This document shows, one piece after another, positions 43,785 to 55,292 of a stretch of 64,000 nt of DNA (positions within the stretch are counted from its first letter, which is position 1; every line of letters starts with the position of its first letter). The stretch comes from Schizochytrium sp. TIO01. Its lineage: Eukaryota; Sar; Bigyra; Thraustochytrida; Thraustochytriidae. The translations under genes were made by a program, and so were the position numbers. Location of the stretch: NCBI GenBank assembly GCA_004764695.1, contig SMSO01000004.1, positions 1,887,501 to 1,951,500 of the forward strand, read 5' to 3'. The notes beneath the pieces were generated by a model. The model searched no databases. It had not been told where the DNA came from and was given only the letters and a program-made list of their open reading frames with translations.

Positions 43785-45128
43785 ATGGCAGCATTTCGGC
43801 AACATGAGCAGCAATCCTTTTCATTTCCTCTCCTTGTGGATGATGAAATTTTGATGTGCATGGAGGAGCTTCAAGTATCATTGTCAGCGAAAGACTTGGA
43901 GAAACCCTCAGCACCGACGGTTCGTGCTGTATATGAGTCCCTTTGCGAGACCTGCATTGGCGTAACCCGAGATGAGCTTAACTTGCCTCTCGAGGATGCA
44001 ATGAGCCGAATCGAGTTTCCGGAGCTTCATGAAGAGTCAATTCCACAGCTCACATATCTGAGGTATGTGCAAAAGCTTTTGGGGGCAGCTGGAGTGCACG
44101 ATGTGACCCTTTTGGATCTAACAAAGCCGGACCCGAAACGTTTTCGTCGAAACCTGAGTGCTGTGATCAACTTTGCCAAGTTTCGGGAGGAGCGTTTAAT
44201 GGAATGCGAGGAACTCACAAACAATACGGACAAACTTTTAGAGCGCAAAGATGAAGTTAGCAAGGGCTGCACAGATATCCAGGAAAAAATCAACCGTGTG
44301 CGTGAAAAGCGGGAGGCAGAACAACCAAGGGTGGAGCAATTGAAGCACGACTGTCGAGACCTTGAGGCCGAGCTCAAGCAGAGCCACAAGCAACATGCTA
44401 GCCTGCAACATGAAACCAAACAGCTCAAGGCAAAAAGCAATGAACTTAAGGATTTGGTATCAACTTTGCGATTTCAGAAGCTAAACGTTGTCCAAGAGAC
44501 CGAACGAATGGAAGGAAACATTGTCCGGTCCCCAGAGCGACTCAAGTCTGAACTTGCCGACTTACGCGAGAGATTGGATGGAGAGCGGGATGAAAATTCT
44601 CGTTTGAGCGAAAACCTCGAGGAACTACGCGCAAAAGATAAGGCTCTTGCTCGAGTGGAGGAAGAAATGGAGCGACTCCACAGCGTGTTAATGGAGCTTG
44701 AGGTCGGCATGAAGGGTTGCAAGCAAGCCTTGAAAGAAACAAAGAACATGAATTCTTCAATTCGCGACCATGATCAGGTGCTCCGCCAGCTCCGCAGTCA
44801 GCGCGATGAGACAGAGAAGCAAATTGATATCACCAAGGATCGCGTAACCCGCCTCGCTAACACTAAATCCCTCAAGGTTGCTGCTGCATCACACGCTTTG
44901 AGCGAAAGCAAAAAGGAGCGCGAACAGCTTCAAAAGTCTAATAAGTCATTGCGCGCCAAATTGGCGGAGCGTAAGGATGAGATTGAAAATGTAGAAAACG
45001 AATTGGCCGAACAAAATACCAAACACGAAAAGGAGGTAGAAATGCATCGTACTGCATTCAAGCACCTTGAAAATGTAATTGAGGAGACTTGGGAACCATT
45101 AAACAAGGCTATGGCTGAAGCCAGCTGA
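43785..45128 (+). CDS. NUF2: Kinetochore protein Nuf2
   Basis: A 447-aa subunit of the NDC80 complex, which couples kinetochores to spindle microtubules in the nucleus at mitosis. Residues about 10-150 form the Nuf2 calponin-homology head: FSFPLLVDDEILMCMEELQ, then an RFRRNLSAVINFAKFREERL segment characteristic of Nuf2 at the end of the head. The rest (about 155-440) is an almost unbroken coiled coil rich in Glu, Lys, Leu and Arg. The short break NIVRSPERLKSEL matches the IV-SPE-LK motif seen mid-coil in human Nuf2. Length agrees with the family (human 464 aa). The ATG start lies just before the conserved FPLL segment, so the N-terminus is complete. It converges with the PG-rich gene. Confidence 0.9.
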   Translation: MAAFRQHEQQSFSFPLLVDDEILMCMEELQVSLSAKDLEKPSAPTVRAVYESLCETCIGVTRDELNLPLEDAMSRIEFPELHEESIPQLTYLRYVQKLLGAAGVHDVTLLDLTKPDPKRFRRNLSAVINFAKFREERLMECEELTNNTDKLLERKDEVSKGCTDIQEKINRVREKREAEQPRVEQLKHDCRDLEAELKQSHKQHASLQHETKQLKAKSNELKDLVSTLRFQKLNVVQETERMEGNIVRSPERLKSELADLRERLDGERDENSRLSENLEELRAKDKALARVEEEMERLHSVLMELEVGMKGCKQALKETKNMNSSIRDHDQVLRQLRSQRDETEKQIDITKDRVTRLANTKSLKVAAASHALSESKKEREQLQKSNKSLRAKLAERKDEIENVENELAEQNTKHEKEVEMHRTAFKHLENVIEETWEPLNKAMAEAS

Positions 45129-45731
45129 GGTTTAAAAGGAGCATATCACAATTCTATCCTAACACTAAAGAGAAACAGGCAGCACCCAAGAAATGCTCTC
45201 ATTCTTACCTACCTATAGACCTGTAAATTAATGTTTGGCTTACATCATTAGAGAGGTTCTAGGTATTGTTTCCAAGTATCGCACGGGAGCAATCTTGAAC
45301 TTATTTGATGATCATTTGATTTGATTTGCTCCCTGAACTTTCTTCCTCGTACTCCTTACTTTGCGTGAAATCTTCCTGGATCCATTTTTAAAAGGAAAAT
45401 CCTCAGGAAGAGAGCCATACTTCAACACTCTTATTTCAACTTTAATTTGAAAGATATTAGGATCTTGTAGCCATAAAAATCATCGCCATCCATTCATCGT
45501 ATATTTTGTTTGCATTTTGTTTGTTCAGGAAGGGTTTATGTTTCCAAAGATTTAAGACTTCTTCAGGTACTTGATCCAGCTAGCTTGAACATATCGATTC
45601 TTAAAAAACATATCTACTCTTTAGGAAACAAAGAAGAAACCAGCAAGTCTTAAGACCGTGTCTCCAAGGGCGGCAAACCCTTTGAGCTGGTAATGCGACA
45701 TGCTAGTGAACAAAGAAGACTTATGGTTCGA
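45129..45731. other. Convergent 3' intergenic region
   Basis: About 600 bp between the Nuf2 and PG-rich gene stops. AT-rich, with one TTACCTACCTATAG word near 45208. No gene or strong structure seen. Confidence 0.55.
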
Positions 45732-46946
45732 TTATGGGGAGAGTGCTTGGTGAATGGGCCAGAACGAGGGCATTGGAACCGAACGAGGGCGAATAGAACG
45801 CACAGCTGGCATAGGCGATGATAAGCCTTTCGCGCGATAGCTTTCATCTCCGTCTGAATCTAAGTCCCGGTCTGATGGAATGCGATCATCATCTTGATTA
45901 CGGCTACGTGGTAAACGAGCCAACGACATGTCCATTGGAGGAATTGGAGAGGCATAGTCTTTTTCTCGAGAAACAATATCTCTTCCAGAAACCATAGTTA
46001 TGGATCGCGAGTCCTCACAATCCAAGAGTCCAAAACCATATGCTTCGCTTGCGGGAGCTGTTGCTGTGGCGAAGTTGTAATTGCTCAACAAGGAAGGATA
46101 CGATTCTTCTTGCATCTGCGTAAATGCCGAAGATGAAGTTTGCATTGTTTTAGGGCGAGGTGGCAGTTCAAAAGATGGAACTTGTAGGGTGCTAGGCGAG
46201 GCTCTACCTTTGAGCTGAGCCCGACGTGATCTTCGCGAGGATATTGCTTGGCAAGGTAGTACGTAAGAACTTCTCGGACGCATCATTTCGTCAAAAGTCT
46301 TTGTCTTGGTAGCCAAGAGACCTTCGAAATGCTCCTTGCGACGCTGGAGTCGCTCTACAGTAGAAGGTCTTGATTCATGCTCATACATACCCTTTTCTGC
46401 AATGTCAAGGATTCCTTTGCGATGCTTAACTTGAAGTTTGCGCAAATCTTCAAGGCGGCGCTCAGTCGCTTTCAAATGTGCGGTCTCCGCAAAAACTGTC
46501 ATATCCTCAGTTGTTTTTCTTCTTGCATCAAAGGTTCCCTCTGGGGCAGCGTCGTAAGTCCCAGGCCCTGGGATCTTAGCATCAGTACCTCGTCCCCACC
46601 CATCAATCGGTGTACGCCCAGCTCCAAAGGTTGAACGTGGCCACTTTACATATTCCTTTTGTTTAGCCTTGATACGTTCCTGATTTCTCATTTCTTTCAT
46701 GGTCATTCGTGCTAGACGAATCGGAGATTTGGACATTTCTAATTTCCTCATTGTTTGTTGAGGTTCTAGCTCTGACACATGAAGGGGCATTTGTAAAGGG
46801 TTCTCCGTGCGGCGGATTTGAAGAGGATTGGTTTCGGGCATAACACCAAAATCTGACAGTTGCGCGAGATTGTAGTTGCCTGGACCCGGTTTAAACCGCG
46901 CTTCTTTTATGTCTACATCAGGTTTCATCCATGGTGCTGCCTGCAT
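45732..46946 (-). CDS. Sperm-tail PG-rich (SHIPPO) repeat protein, probably axonemal
   Basis: A 404-aa hydrophilic protein from ATG. It carries two clear Pro-Gly-Pro-Gly-x-Tyr repeats: KPGPGNYNLAQL near residue 20 and KIPGPGTYDAAPE near residue 130. This is the signature of sperm-tail PG-rich/SHIPPO proteins (STPG, ODF3 relatives), several of which bind the axonemal microtubule lumen or surface. Before the second repeat, RSTFGAGRTPI has the usual Phe-Gly-x-Gly spacing. The middle (about 155-210) is charged and helical; the last 180 residues are disordered with many Ser, Pro and Arg. There is no signal peptide or membrane span. The repeat number is small for the class, so the exact orthologue cannot be named. 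Confidence 0.8.
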   Translation of the reverse strand: MQAAPWMKPDVDIKEARFKPGPGNYNLAQLSDFGVMPETNPLQIRRTENPLQMPLHVSELEPQQTMRKLEMSKSPIRLARMTMKEMRNQERIKAKQKEYVKWPRSTFGAGRTPIDGWGRGTDAKIPGPGTYDAAPEGTFDARRKTTEDMTVFAETAHLKATERRLEDLRKLQVKHRKGILDIAEKGMYEHESRPSTVERLQRRKEHFEGLLATKTKTFDEMMRPRSSYVLPCQAISSRRSRRAQLKGRASPSTLQVPSFELPPRPKTMQTSSSAFTQMQEESYPSLLSNYNFATATAPASEAYGFGLLDCEDSRSITMVSGRDIVSREKDYASPIPPMDMSLARLPRSRNQDDDRIPSDRDLDSDGDESYRAKGLSSPMPAVRSIRPRSVPMPSFWPIHQALSP

Positions 46947-48701
46947 TTTTGGTTTTTGCTATTTCGCGGCCACCGGCTACCTGTTTTAAGAGGCACGTGC
47001 ACGAACCCGATTGCTTACCTGTCGGCTAAGTTTACGAGTCAGCTTTGATAGGAAAAGAATAGTTAAATGCGCTGCGAGCTACTTGGATGTGAACGGGGTT
47101 TGGTCAGATTGTCAGATTGTCAGATTGATCAAGTGTTGACTTTTCACAGACAACTTTGCTGCATTCACTAAATTTAAAAAGGAAAACACGTTTCTTCCTC
47201 TTTCCTTGTGTGTTGCGTCTTGGGGGCAGCTTTGGTGCTCTATTTTGCGCCCGTCTGCCCGCACGTCTCTCTCTTCAAAGTAGAGTTGCCTTTATGATGC
47301 CAATTTCTTATTGTTTATCTTGTTTGTTTTCTGCAAGCGTGATGCACCGGACTCTTGATGGTAGGTAGCACGTGTCTTAATTTGTTAACTTTCAAGTATT
47401 TGAAACGAGAATCACACCAAGCGATGGTGTCTTGCTTACTATTTACTTTTTGTACTAAGCCTACTTGCCACAGCACTGGTTGAGGCAAAGCAGATGAGCA
47501 GTAATTTTGCGCGCTTTATAGTGCGATTCAAAGTAGATTGACACTTGAAATAATGATAATGGAAGGGGAGTCCGCTTCTGTAGAGACACTATTGCAAATA
47601 GCTGTTGCAAGAGCTCACAACGATCCGCCCATTCCTCTATCTATGTACTGTCTCTAAGGTTTGGTTTGTTCATGCAGTCAGGCAAGTTCCATTCTCAGAT
47701 CATCTTTGCACATCATGTACACACCTCAAATGCATTCATTCGTTCTTCAAAATGTTGAACAATTTTGGAATTTGCACGACTTGTAAATAGCTTGCTAAGG
47801 GTATGCATCAAGATTGGCTGGCCATTGATCACGCTAGTGCTGACCAAGTAACTGTAGCTTCAGACCGAGGTTTTTGCAGTGAGTATGTATTTAGGTTTTA
47901 TACTTTTTTTGTTTTCTTTTCATTTTGTAGATCAGTAATATAATCATTTAGCATTCCTGATTTATGGTTTTCCGAAAAGAATAGCACTCTGGTGAAGCTG
48001 GCCCTGATTTTTAATTTTCCATGCAGGTTTGCCTCCTACTTGGATATGCCTCAGCTGGTCCATGTCTTTCCCCAAAGTTTCCAAATCCATTCGCACTCCT
48101 TCCTCACTGAATCATCATAAATTCGAAGGATCTTACCAAAAAATTGATATATACCATCACCTAGTTTATGGCAGAAACTGAGATCCGCAAGAGTCTGAAC
48201 GTGCTACGACCTGGTGTTCTTGCGTCTCTTCACTTCTTTAAATTTAACTCACCCATTTCCTCCAGCTAGAGTTTCTTGAACATGCATTAAAGTAATCAGC
48301 CAATTTCACATGCCCCCAAACAGACACCTGATTTCCTTCAAGTTTTCCCACCGGAACTTTGTCGCCTCCGTGCGGCCTGCGCTCTCTGTTGTTCTCCTAC
48401 TTCTAATTACTACCATTATCTACATCGATCCTAGCGCTTCCTTGTCATATAACGCCCTTTTCTATCGCCATCGTTACCAAAGCATATCATTATTGTATCC
48501 TGCTCAATCCAGCAGTATAGCCCCTCAAGGGATATCGTAACCAAATGATAACGATTGCAGCTGCTGTCTATTCCTTCTCGATCACCGCTTCGAGCCAGGT
48601 GCCTATACAGAGGTTATGTAGTCTTAGCAGTGCTGCTGCTAATGCTGGCTTATAAAAAGAGAGCACAATAAAAATCTATGGAAATGCAGGCTATCGCGTA
48701 C

Positions 48702-48725
48702 ATAGATAGATAGATAGATAGATAG
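48702..48725. repeat. (GATA)n microsatellite
   Basis: About six copies of ATAG/GATA. Confidence 0.9.
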
Positions 48726-48821
48726 GGCAATGCGTAATTAATTAGTTAATTAATTAATTGGAAAGAAGAACAGAAGGTACCGACTCGTTACGATGATTCT
48801 TTGAGCAGATCGTCTGAGTAG

Positions 48822-48864
48822 GGCCTATAGTGCCGGCTTCGAAGCACATTGAGTATTATAGGCC
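48822..48864. repeat. Inverted repeat GGCCTATA / TATAGGCC with internal palindrome
   Basis: Arms at 48822-48829 and 48857-48864 with a 27-bp loop. The loop contains the 10-bp palindrome GCTTCGAAGC, so a branched hairpin is possible. Same arm word as the palindrome at 35034. Confidence 0.75.
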
Positions 48865-49707
48865 TACATCGATGCTTCATACATACATACATACGAACTA
48901 ATTTCTTTCTTCTTTGCTCACTGCTTTCACTTCGAGTGTTCGTTCTCTTTAAAGTTAGTTAATAAGAACACGGCTAGTACCTCTGCCTTGTGGAAAACAC
49001 CGTTCGCAGACCAAACCTCGAAGCTCTTCTCACTCCGTCATGGCATCGACAATGCTGTTGTGGTGGTCCTCTTCCCTTCTCCAAAGGAGATCTCGCTGGA
49101 GCCAGAGCAGCAGGGATGCTTCGTGAGGAAACGCAGCCAAAGTCAGTAAGTAAGTCATTGGTTGATTCATACGACAAAACCTCATGAAGAGCCCTAGCCC
49201 CGCCTATTGCACTCTTACTGTGTATTACCCTGTATCCCATTGGCACATTCGCTCCAAGATCACTCACTCCAAACGATACAGCCGAGCTCGCCTTAAACCG
49301 GTGCTCGAGGCTATCGATGAACCGCGAGAAGTCCTTCTGCCAGCCCTGATCCCCAATGCATAATGCCAACTTTCATCGAAGCGACCGCACTGGAATAGCA
49401 ATAATCGGTCACGAATTCCTCATCTGCTCCAAATTGAAGCACAAGCTGATGATCATTGACGATGAAAAGACCATTCTCTCCTTATTATTGTTATTATCAT
49501 TATTATTATGACGCAGCATAATATTCTTTTTACTTTCAACAAAGTCTTTTTCTTCTTCTTCTTTCCTTAATTTCTTCTTTCTCCTTCTCTCATATTCGCT
49601 CCTCGTAAAGAGGCGCTGAGGGCCTCTTAGCTTTAGCGCTATGCGGTCCCTAGCGATATCATATCTGGCATTGTTACCCACTCATAACGTTCTTCTTCTC
49701 CTTCTTT

Positions 49708-49738
49708 TGTTTCATTTCATTTCATTTCATTTCATTTC
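49708..49738. repeat. (TTTCA)n microsatellite
   Basis: About six copies of a TTTCA pentamer. Confidence 0.9.
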
Positions 49739-49980
49739 TGTGCCTATGCGGTCTTAGGTGTTTGCTAGGGCTTTGGTATCTCTTGTTATCTCTTATCATT
49801 TCTTGTTTGTTGTTACTGTCTCTCTTTGTTTGTATTGTTTGTATTGATTGAGGAGTGAGTGAGTGAGTGAGTGTCTGTCTGTCATAACTCCCTGCCAGGG
49901 CCTCGTTCCGCAGCGCCTGTGCCACCGCCGCGCAAGGGGCCTCGCTTCCTTCTCTTCCTCTTCCTTGATCGTTTTGAATT

Positions 49981-51429
49981 ATGCGTCGCTCCCTTCCCAT
50001 CACGCGCCTTCCGGCGTCGCTGCCTTCGCTGGCGTCGCCTGCATCATCAACTTCTTCTCAGGCATCGCCGCTCTCTGCGCTGCCTTTCTCTGCTCTGCGC
50101 GCCTCGCACGGGCTCTCTGGCGGAGCCTTTGCTTCTCAGCTTAACGCTTCTCGCGGCATTGCTTCTTTCGCCTCCGGTAACCTCACGCGTGGCGCCTCTC
50201 TCTCTGCGAGCTCTCCTGTGTCTATGAGTTCTGTGACGCCTACGTCGACAGCTTCGGGGACGTGGAATAGTGCTCCTGGATCTCCCAATTACGTGAATAT
50301 CTCGAAGTCAAACTGCGGAGCGGGTGCTAGTTTTGGTGGAGGCCGTGGAGGGTCTGCGGTAGCGGTGTTTTCTCAGCAGAGGCAACTGCATTCTTCGGTA
50401 CCAGTCTCGGCGCCGTATGGGCAGCAGCAAGCGGGTTTCCCGTCTAGCAAAAAGCCTCTGCCGATCAACTTGGGCGTGCGGATTGTTCCTCAGCAGAGTG
50501 CATGGGTTGTGGAGAGGTTTGGTAAATTTCACAAGATCCTGGAGCCTGGCCTGCACTTTCTGATTCCCGTTGTCGACCGTATTGCGTATGTGCACTCGCT
50601 TAAGGAGGAGGCCTTCCCCATTCCGAATCAGCAGGCCATTACTAAGGATAACGTAACCATTAGTATTGACGGAGTGCTCTACGTCAAGGTGGTTTCGCCC
50701 TACGATGCGTCTTACGGTGTGGAGGATGCTATCTTCGCCGTGGTGCAGTTGGCTCAGACCACCATGCGTTCGGAGCTCGGTAAGATCACGCTCGATAAGA
50801 CCTTTGAGGAGCGCGAGAACCTTAACAGATCCATTGTCAACGCTATCAACGAAGCAGCACTTTCTTGGGGTGTCCAGTGTCTCCGTTACGAGATTCGTGA
50901 TATTGCGCCTCCTCCCAGTGTGCGCCAGTCAATGGATATGCAGGCCGAGGCTGAACGTCGCAAGCGTGCTGAGATTCTTCAGTCTGAAGGTGACCGTCAG
51001 GCTCAGGTGAACGAGGCCGAGGGCCACAAGCAGGCTGTGATCATGAAGGCCGAGGCCGAGGCACAAAAGATCACGCTCCGTGCAGAGGCCACTGCCCAGG
51101 GACTGAAGATCATCTCCGAGGCCCTGCAGAAGCCTGGTGGCATGGATGCCACTGCACTTCGCATCGCTGAGCAGTACTTGGATGCCTTCGGAAACCTCGC
51201 CAAAACCACCAACAGTGTAGTTTTGCCCGCTAACGTCGGAGACCCGGCGGGTATGGTGGCTCAGGCCATGAGTGTGTTTTCTACACTCACCAAGACACAG
51301 GAGGAGCTCCGTGCAAAGGACCAGAGGGGATCTTCAATGGCTCGTACTGGATCAAGAGCTCCCGAAGACCACCACCATGATGGATCATCATCCTCTGCGG
51401 GTGATATTAAGTCCATTCGCGACCTCTAA
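49981..51429 (+). CDS. STOML2: Mitochondrial stomatin-like protein 2 (SPFH/prohibitin superfamily)
   Basis: A 482-aa SPFH protein of the SLP2 type, which scaffolds cardiolipin-rich inner-membrane domains in mitochondria. The first 60-80 residues ([17 protein letters not shown]..., rich in Arg, Ser, Ala and lacking acids) look like a mitochondrial targeting peptide. A Gly/Ser-rich linker reaches to about residue 155. The SPFH domain follows: [76 protein letters not shown] long Ala/Glu/Arg coiled coil ([20 protein letters not shown]) leads to the SLP2-type C-terminal [19 protein letters not shown]. Human SLP2 is 356 aa; the excess here is the long N-terminus and a tail ending in a His/Ser-rich patch. 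The ATG precedes the whole presequence. Confidence 0.92.
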   Translation: MRRSLPITRLPASLPSLASPASSTSSQASPLSALPFSALRASHGLSGGAFASQLNASRGIASFASGNLTRGASLSASSPVSMSSVTPTSTASGTWNSAPGSPNYVNISKSNCGAGASFGGGRGGSAVAVFSQQRQLHSSVPVSAPYGQQQAGFPSSKKPLPINLGVRIVPQQSAWVVERFGKFHKILEPGLHFLIPVVDRIAYVHSLKEEAFPIPNQQAITKDNVTISIDGVLYVKVVSPYDASYGVEDAIFAVVQLAQTTMRSELGKITLDKTFEERENLNRSIVNAINEAALSWGVQCLRYEIRDIAPPPSVRQSMDMQAEAERRKRAEILQSEGDRQAQVNEAEGHKQAVIMKAEAEAQKITLRAEATAQGLKIISEALQKPGGMDATALRIAEQYLDAFGNLAKTTNSVVLPANVGDPAGMVAQAMSVFSTLTKTQEELRAKDQRGSSMARTGSRAPEDHHHDGSSSSAGDIKSIRDL

Positions 51430-53129
51430 GTAAACGTAAACAAATTACCGAAGTGATATAACGAGTTTTTGCAAAATTGACTGTTCGCTAGTTTCCTTCT
51501 TTTTTTTTTTAAAGGTGGGGGAGGGAAAGGAGGGGTGGGTGGGTGGTGGTTAGTCATACTTTGGTTGAGTTTTTTTCAACTGATTGTCATTTCCTTTACT
51601 TTGCACCGCGCCGCACTTCGTTTCATTTTATTTCGTTTCGCTTCTTTACTTAGAGATACATCCATGCAAAATAGCCCAAATTAAATCATGACATCGCAAG
51701 GTAAACCAAAAAGAAAGATTTTGACAATCTCAATCTCATCCTCATGATGTGGCGATCTTGTGCTTTGCTATATTCATTTTATTTTTCAAACGAATACCTA
51801 ATGAATACAGAATACTGCTGGAGTGCTCAATTGTTATGAGAAGGCACACTTCTCTTCTTGAATAAGAACCTAGACCGCCTGCATAGTCCAGTTAATAGAC
51901 AAAGACATTTTGTATACTGTGTTACCCTTAAACCGTCTGTGTTAAAATAAAGCAGGAGCACAACAACACTTCTTAGAGGAGTGAGAAAGATGCAAAACAT
52001 CAACAGTCAATTTGATAGCTTCATGAACGTGGAAGTTCTTTCAAATCTTTCTGATACTCTGCATTGAGTAATTCTCACGAACCTAAGTATTGATCTTGCG
52101 CAGGAATACAAACAATGACCAACATAGTCAATGTATTAAGAATGAGGTTATTCGGCTGCAATTATGTCCTAAGCATGAGTCCGAATCCCGCATGACTTTG
52201 ATCATATTGTAGCTATTTTTTGTCTACTCAGATGTTGCATTTCACTAGTTTGTCTGCGTGAGGAATAATATATGATAATATTCTTTTACGTGAATCACAG
52301 CAGGATCTCGCGTTCACAGAACACGTGTACGAAGCTAAGATAGTGTCCCGAGCTCAAGTTGCACCTTGTCAAGGGAGTCGGAGAGGTTACATTGTGTTTA
52401 GTTTACTTGGTAGTGATTGTCTACATTATGATCTCAAGCTACTTGCAGCGATGCGCTTCAGTAGTTTTAGAGGAAGACAATGCCGAGTTAATGATTACAC
52501 TCAGTATAACCATAACCTATCCCACTCATAATTAGTCTCCACCACTCAGAATCCCAGATCCTCAAATTGCCGTTCGATGCCAAGTATTCGCGAGCCCACC
52601 TGAAGCAGTTATGTTCGTGTACAATGACAAAGTTATCCAGTTCTGCAAGTTCTTACTCAAGGCACTATGCTTCCTTAACTAAGTCCTACTTGGGACCTTG
52701 AGATTCCTCCCTTGCTTCATCCCTTCAATATCTTCATTCAAAGCTCAAATGGTGCTCTGCTCCATGCAACCTAGCCTACGTGCTAACTGTAGTTCAAAGT
52801 ATACGCTGCCATCTCCACATCGCCACTATTGACGCATCAATAGCCGCACAAGACCTCAACATCCATCATTCTGCGCAACCTTTTTTCTACCACTCTTGGC
52901 CTCGATATTATATTTGTAAATGAGCTTTTTTTGACAAAGCAATTGAATTTCAACAATCGAGCAGCCATCCAAATTAAAGAACACATAAACTCAATCGCGA
53001 GCTTCCGCGAGGAATTCGAATACCTCGAGGCCCCCCTACGTGGCAGACGACGCTCGCACTCGTGAAGAAGCACACGCTTCAAGAGCATCTGCGGAGAACC
53101 AAGGAGGAGTAGAAGGTCCGCATAGGAAA
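51430..53129. other. Intergenic, nothing recognised
   Basis: 1.7 kb between the SLP2-like and Tsr3 genes, same orientation. A poly-T stretch and a G-rich GGTGGG run (about 51500-51550) follow the SLP2-like stop. No other structure. The Tsr3 frame is open upstream of its ATG to a GTG at 53040. Confidence 0.55.
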
Positions 53130-54338
53130 ATGAAGGCAAGCGGCGCCCGCAAGAGTGGCCGCAAGGGCGGTCATGGCGGTGGCGGTGGCGGCGGTGCTGG
53201 CGGGAGCTCTCGAGGACGTCGTCGCGGTGGAGGTGGTGCTAGCGGTGGCTGGCGTGCTCAGCAGAAGGAACGTGATGCCCAGAAAGAACGTGGTTTTCCG
53301 ATCAAACTGTGCATGTGGGATTTTGAACAGTGCGATGCGAAGCGATGCACTGGCCGCAAGCTCGCTCGGCAAGGCTATTTGCGCACGCTCAAGGTGGGTG
53401 CTAGTTTCCAGGGCGTAGTGCTCTCACCGCTTGGTACACAGTGCATTTCCCCGGAGGACCGGGAGCTCCTTGCCGCCCATGGGTCCTCTGCCATTGACTG
53501 CTCGTGGGCCCGTCTCGAGGAGGTTCCGTTCACGCGCCTCAAGGGCCACCACAGACTCCTTCCCTTCCTTGTCGCAGCTAACCCCGTCAACTACGGTCGC
53601 CCAGGAAAGCTTACCTGTGCAGAGGCGCTCTCTGCCACACTCTACATCACCGGCTTTAAGCAGGAGGCTGAGGACCTTTTGCAGGACTTCGGCTGGGGCA
53701 GCGAATTCATTAGACTGAATTTGGACCTTTTGGAGAAATACAGCTCGTGCGAGACTGCGGAAGAGGTAGTTCGTGTGCAGAATGAGTTCTTACGGATGCA
53801 AGAGAAGGCAGTTGAGGAAAATAGGGCTCGAGGAATGGACCTTCCGCCTATGGAGTCGTCATCCGACGAGGATGAAGATGAAGATGAAGATGAAGACGAA
53901 GATGAGGACGAAGACGAAGATGGGCAGCAGTATGAAGATGATGATGCTAGTGAAGATCAAAGTGATGATGGGGACGATAGCGATGGTGACGATAATAATG
54001 ATGAAGATGGAGACCAGGGAGAAGCAGCAAAGGTGGAAGGCAACCCGCCTGCAGCTCCGGTGGAACAGGAGGTGACCCAGACAGATCAATTAAACCGCAG
54101 GCTGTTGTCTGCCTTTGCGGAGCAGATTGACAAATTCGGACTCGACCCAAAGTTTCAGGTAGAAGGCACTGATAGCTTTGATGAGGACTCAGAAGAGGAA
54201 GCTGATGCGACAGGAAGCTCATCATTTGATTACAGTGCTGCACTTGCCAAGATGGGCATCCAGCAGCAGAAACAGGACCAAGAGGATCAACAGCAGGATC
54301 AGCAACACAAAGATGATCAACAGGAGGCGACTAAATAA
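53130..54338 (+). CDS. TSR3: 18S rRNA aminocarboxypropyltransferase Tsr3
   Basis: A 402-aa enzyme that transfers the aminocarboxypropyl group from S-adenosylmethionine to a hypermodified pseudouridine in 18S rRNA, a late step of small-subunit maturation. Core motifs match Tsr3 closely: MWDFEQCDAKRCTGRKLAR, VVLSPLGTQCISPEDREL, IDCSWARLEEVPF, RLLPFLVAANPVNYGRPGKL, ATLYITGF, EFIRLNLDLLEKYSSC. The N-terminal 50 residues are Gly/Arg-rich (GGGGGGGAGGSSRGRRRGGG), like nucleolar GAR segments. The C-terminal 150 residues are very acidic (a long Glu-Asp alternation), then Gln-rich. Human and yeast Tsr3 also have acidic tails. The first in-frame ATG (MKASGARKSG) is used; an upstream GTG would add 30 residues with no conservation I recognise. 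Confidence 0.95.
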   Translation: MKASGARKSGRKGGHGGGGGGGAGGSSRGRRRGGGGASGGWRAQQKERDAQKERGFPIKLCMWDFEQCDAKRCTGRKLARQGYLRTLKVGASFQGVVLSPLGTQCISPEDRELLAAHGSSAIDCSWARLEEVPFTRLKGHHRLLPFLVAANPVNYGRPGKLTCAEALSATLYITGFKQEAEDLLQDFGWGSEFIRLNLDLLEKYSSCETAEEVVRVQNEFLRMQEKAVEENRARGMDLPPMESSSDEDEDEDEDEDEDEDEDEDGQQYEDDDASEDQSDDGDDSDGDDNNDEDGDQGEAAKVEGNPPAAPVEQEVTQTDQLNRRLLSAFAEQIDKFGLDPKFQVEGTDSFDEDSEEEADATGSSSFDYSAALAKMGIQQQKQDQEDQQQDQQHKDDQQEATK

Positions 54339-55261
54339 ATAACCTACATGTGAAGACTGGTGTCTCGGAAGAGAAATGCTTGGCATGCTCGCTTTCAATG
54401 GCGAAATCTTGTTACTTAGCTGTGAATGAGGGGAATCAAAGTTCTACGGTGTAATATCTGCACTGCTGTAGTCTTTCTCCAGGAGCAGACCTGGCGCTCA
54501 ACTGAGCCATATTGAAGACTGAACTTTGAAGGTATCAGTTGATGGAATGCTGACCGGTCATCGACTTGTACCAAGTGTGGAGACCACCTTTTCTTGTATC
54601 TGTCCCTCATTATATCAAACCCTTCTAGTATCTTTCGTCCTTCTAGATTTCCCGATTAAAGAAAATCTAAGTGATGCTAACCGATGCTAATAGGGAGGCT
54701 CTCTTGCATTCTCCCAGGTATTAATTCACAAACACGAGACCTTTCTATAAAGCCTCTATCGCATTTATGCTTAGAAATGACGTACACTGGCGGCGCAACC
54801 TGCCTTCTATTATATTTTGAAGAAGAGTGGACTTTTAAATATCAAATATGTAAAACAATTCAATTGCATCCATTCCCCGCCATTTTTTTTGTTTTCGTGT
54901 TGTAAACTCTGTTTAAGTTGTATATGCTACACTGTAGACCATCCTGGCGGGAGAGAGAGTAATTGCATAATGGAACAGGAGAGGCAAAGAGTCACATGGT
55001 GAACAAAGCAAAAAAGGAGGGAAAGATAGGGCGAAAATTATTATTGCGTGGTAGATTTGATGGGATATGATCAAATCTTTTTCAGTGCTATGAAAACATA
55101 TGTTAAAGAAAGGAAAGGTACGCAAACTAAACTGCAAACCATTCTGCTATTGTTTCGGTCTCCATGCAATCTCAATAGAAACAAGATCTCTACTTTTCAT
55201 GTGCGACGACTTTCTTGTTTGACTATTGACCTCTGTGCAGGTATCCTTGTATGTATGTGTG

Positions 55262-55292
<31 letters not shown>

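Larger units (their letters stand above)
46947..49980. other. Intergenic region upstream of the SLP2-like gene
   Basis: About 3 kb without a supportable gene. It holds (GATA)n at 48702-48725, TTAA runs near 48737-48760, an inverted repeat at 48822-48864, (TTTCA)n at 49708-49738 and (GAGT)n at 49853-49873. A 76-aa frame at 48310-48540 (+) has one hydrophobic segment (VVLLLLITTIIYI) but no family. The last 200 bp are pyrimidine-rich leader. Confidence 0.5.

Noticed and set aside
48310-48540. 76-codon ORF with one hydrophobic stretch
   Set aside because: Single weak membrane-like segment, no family, no conserved start context; not enough to call a gene.
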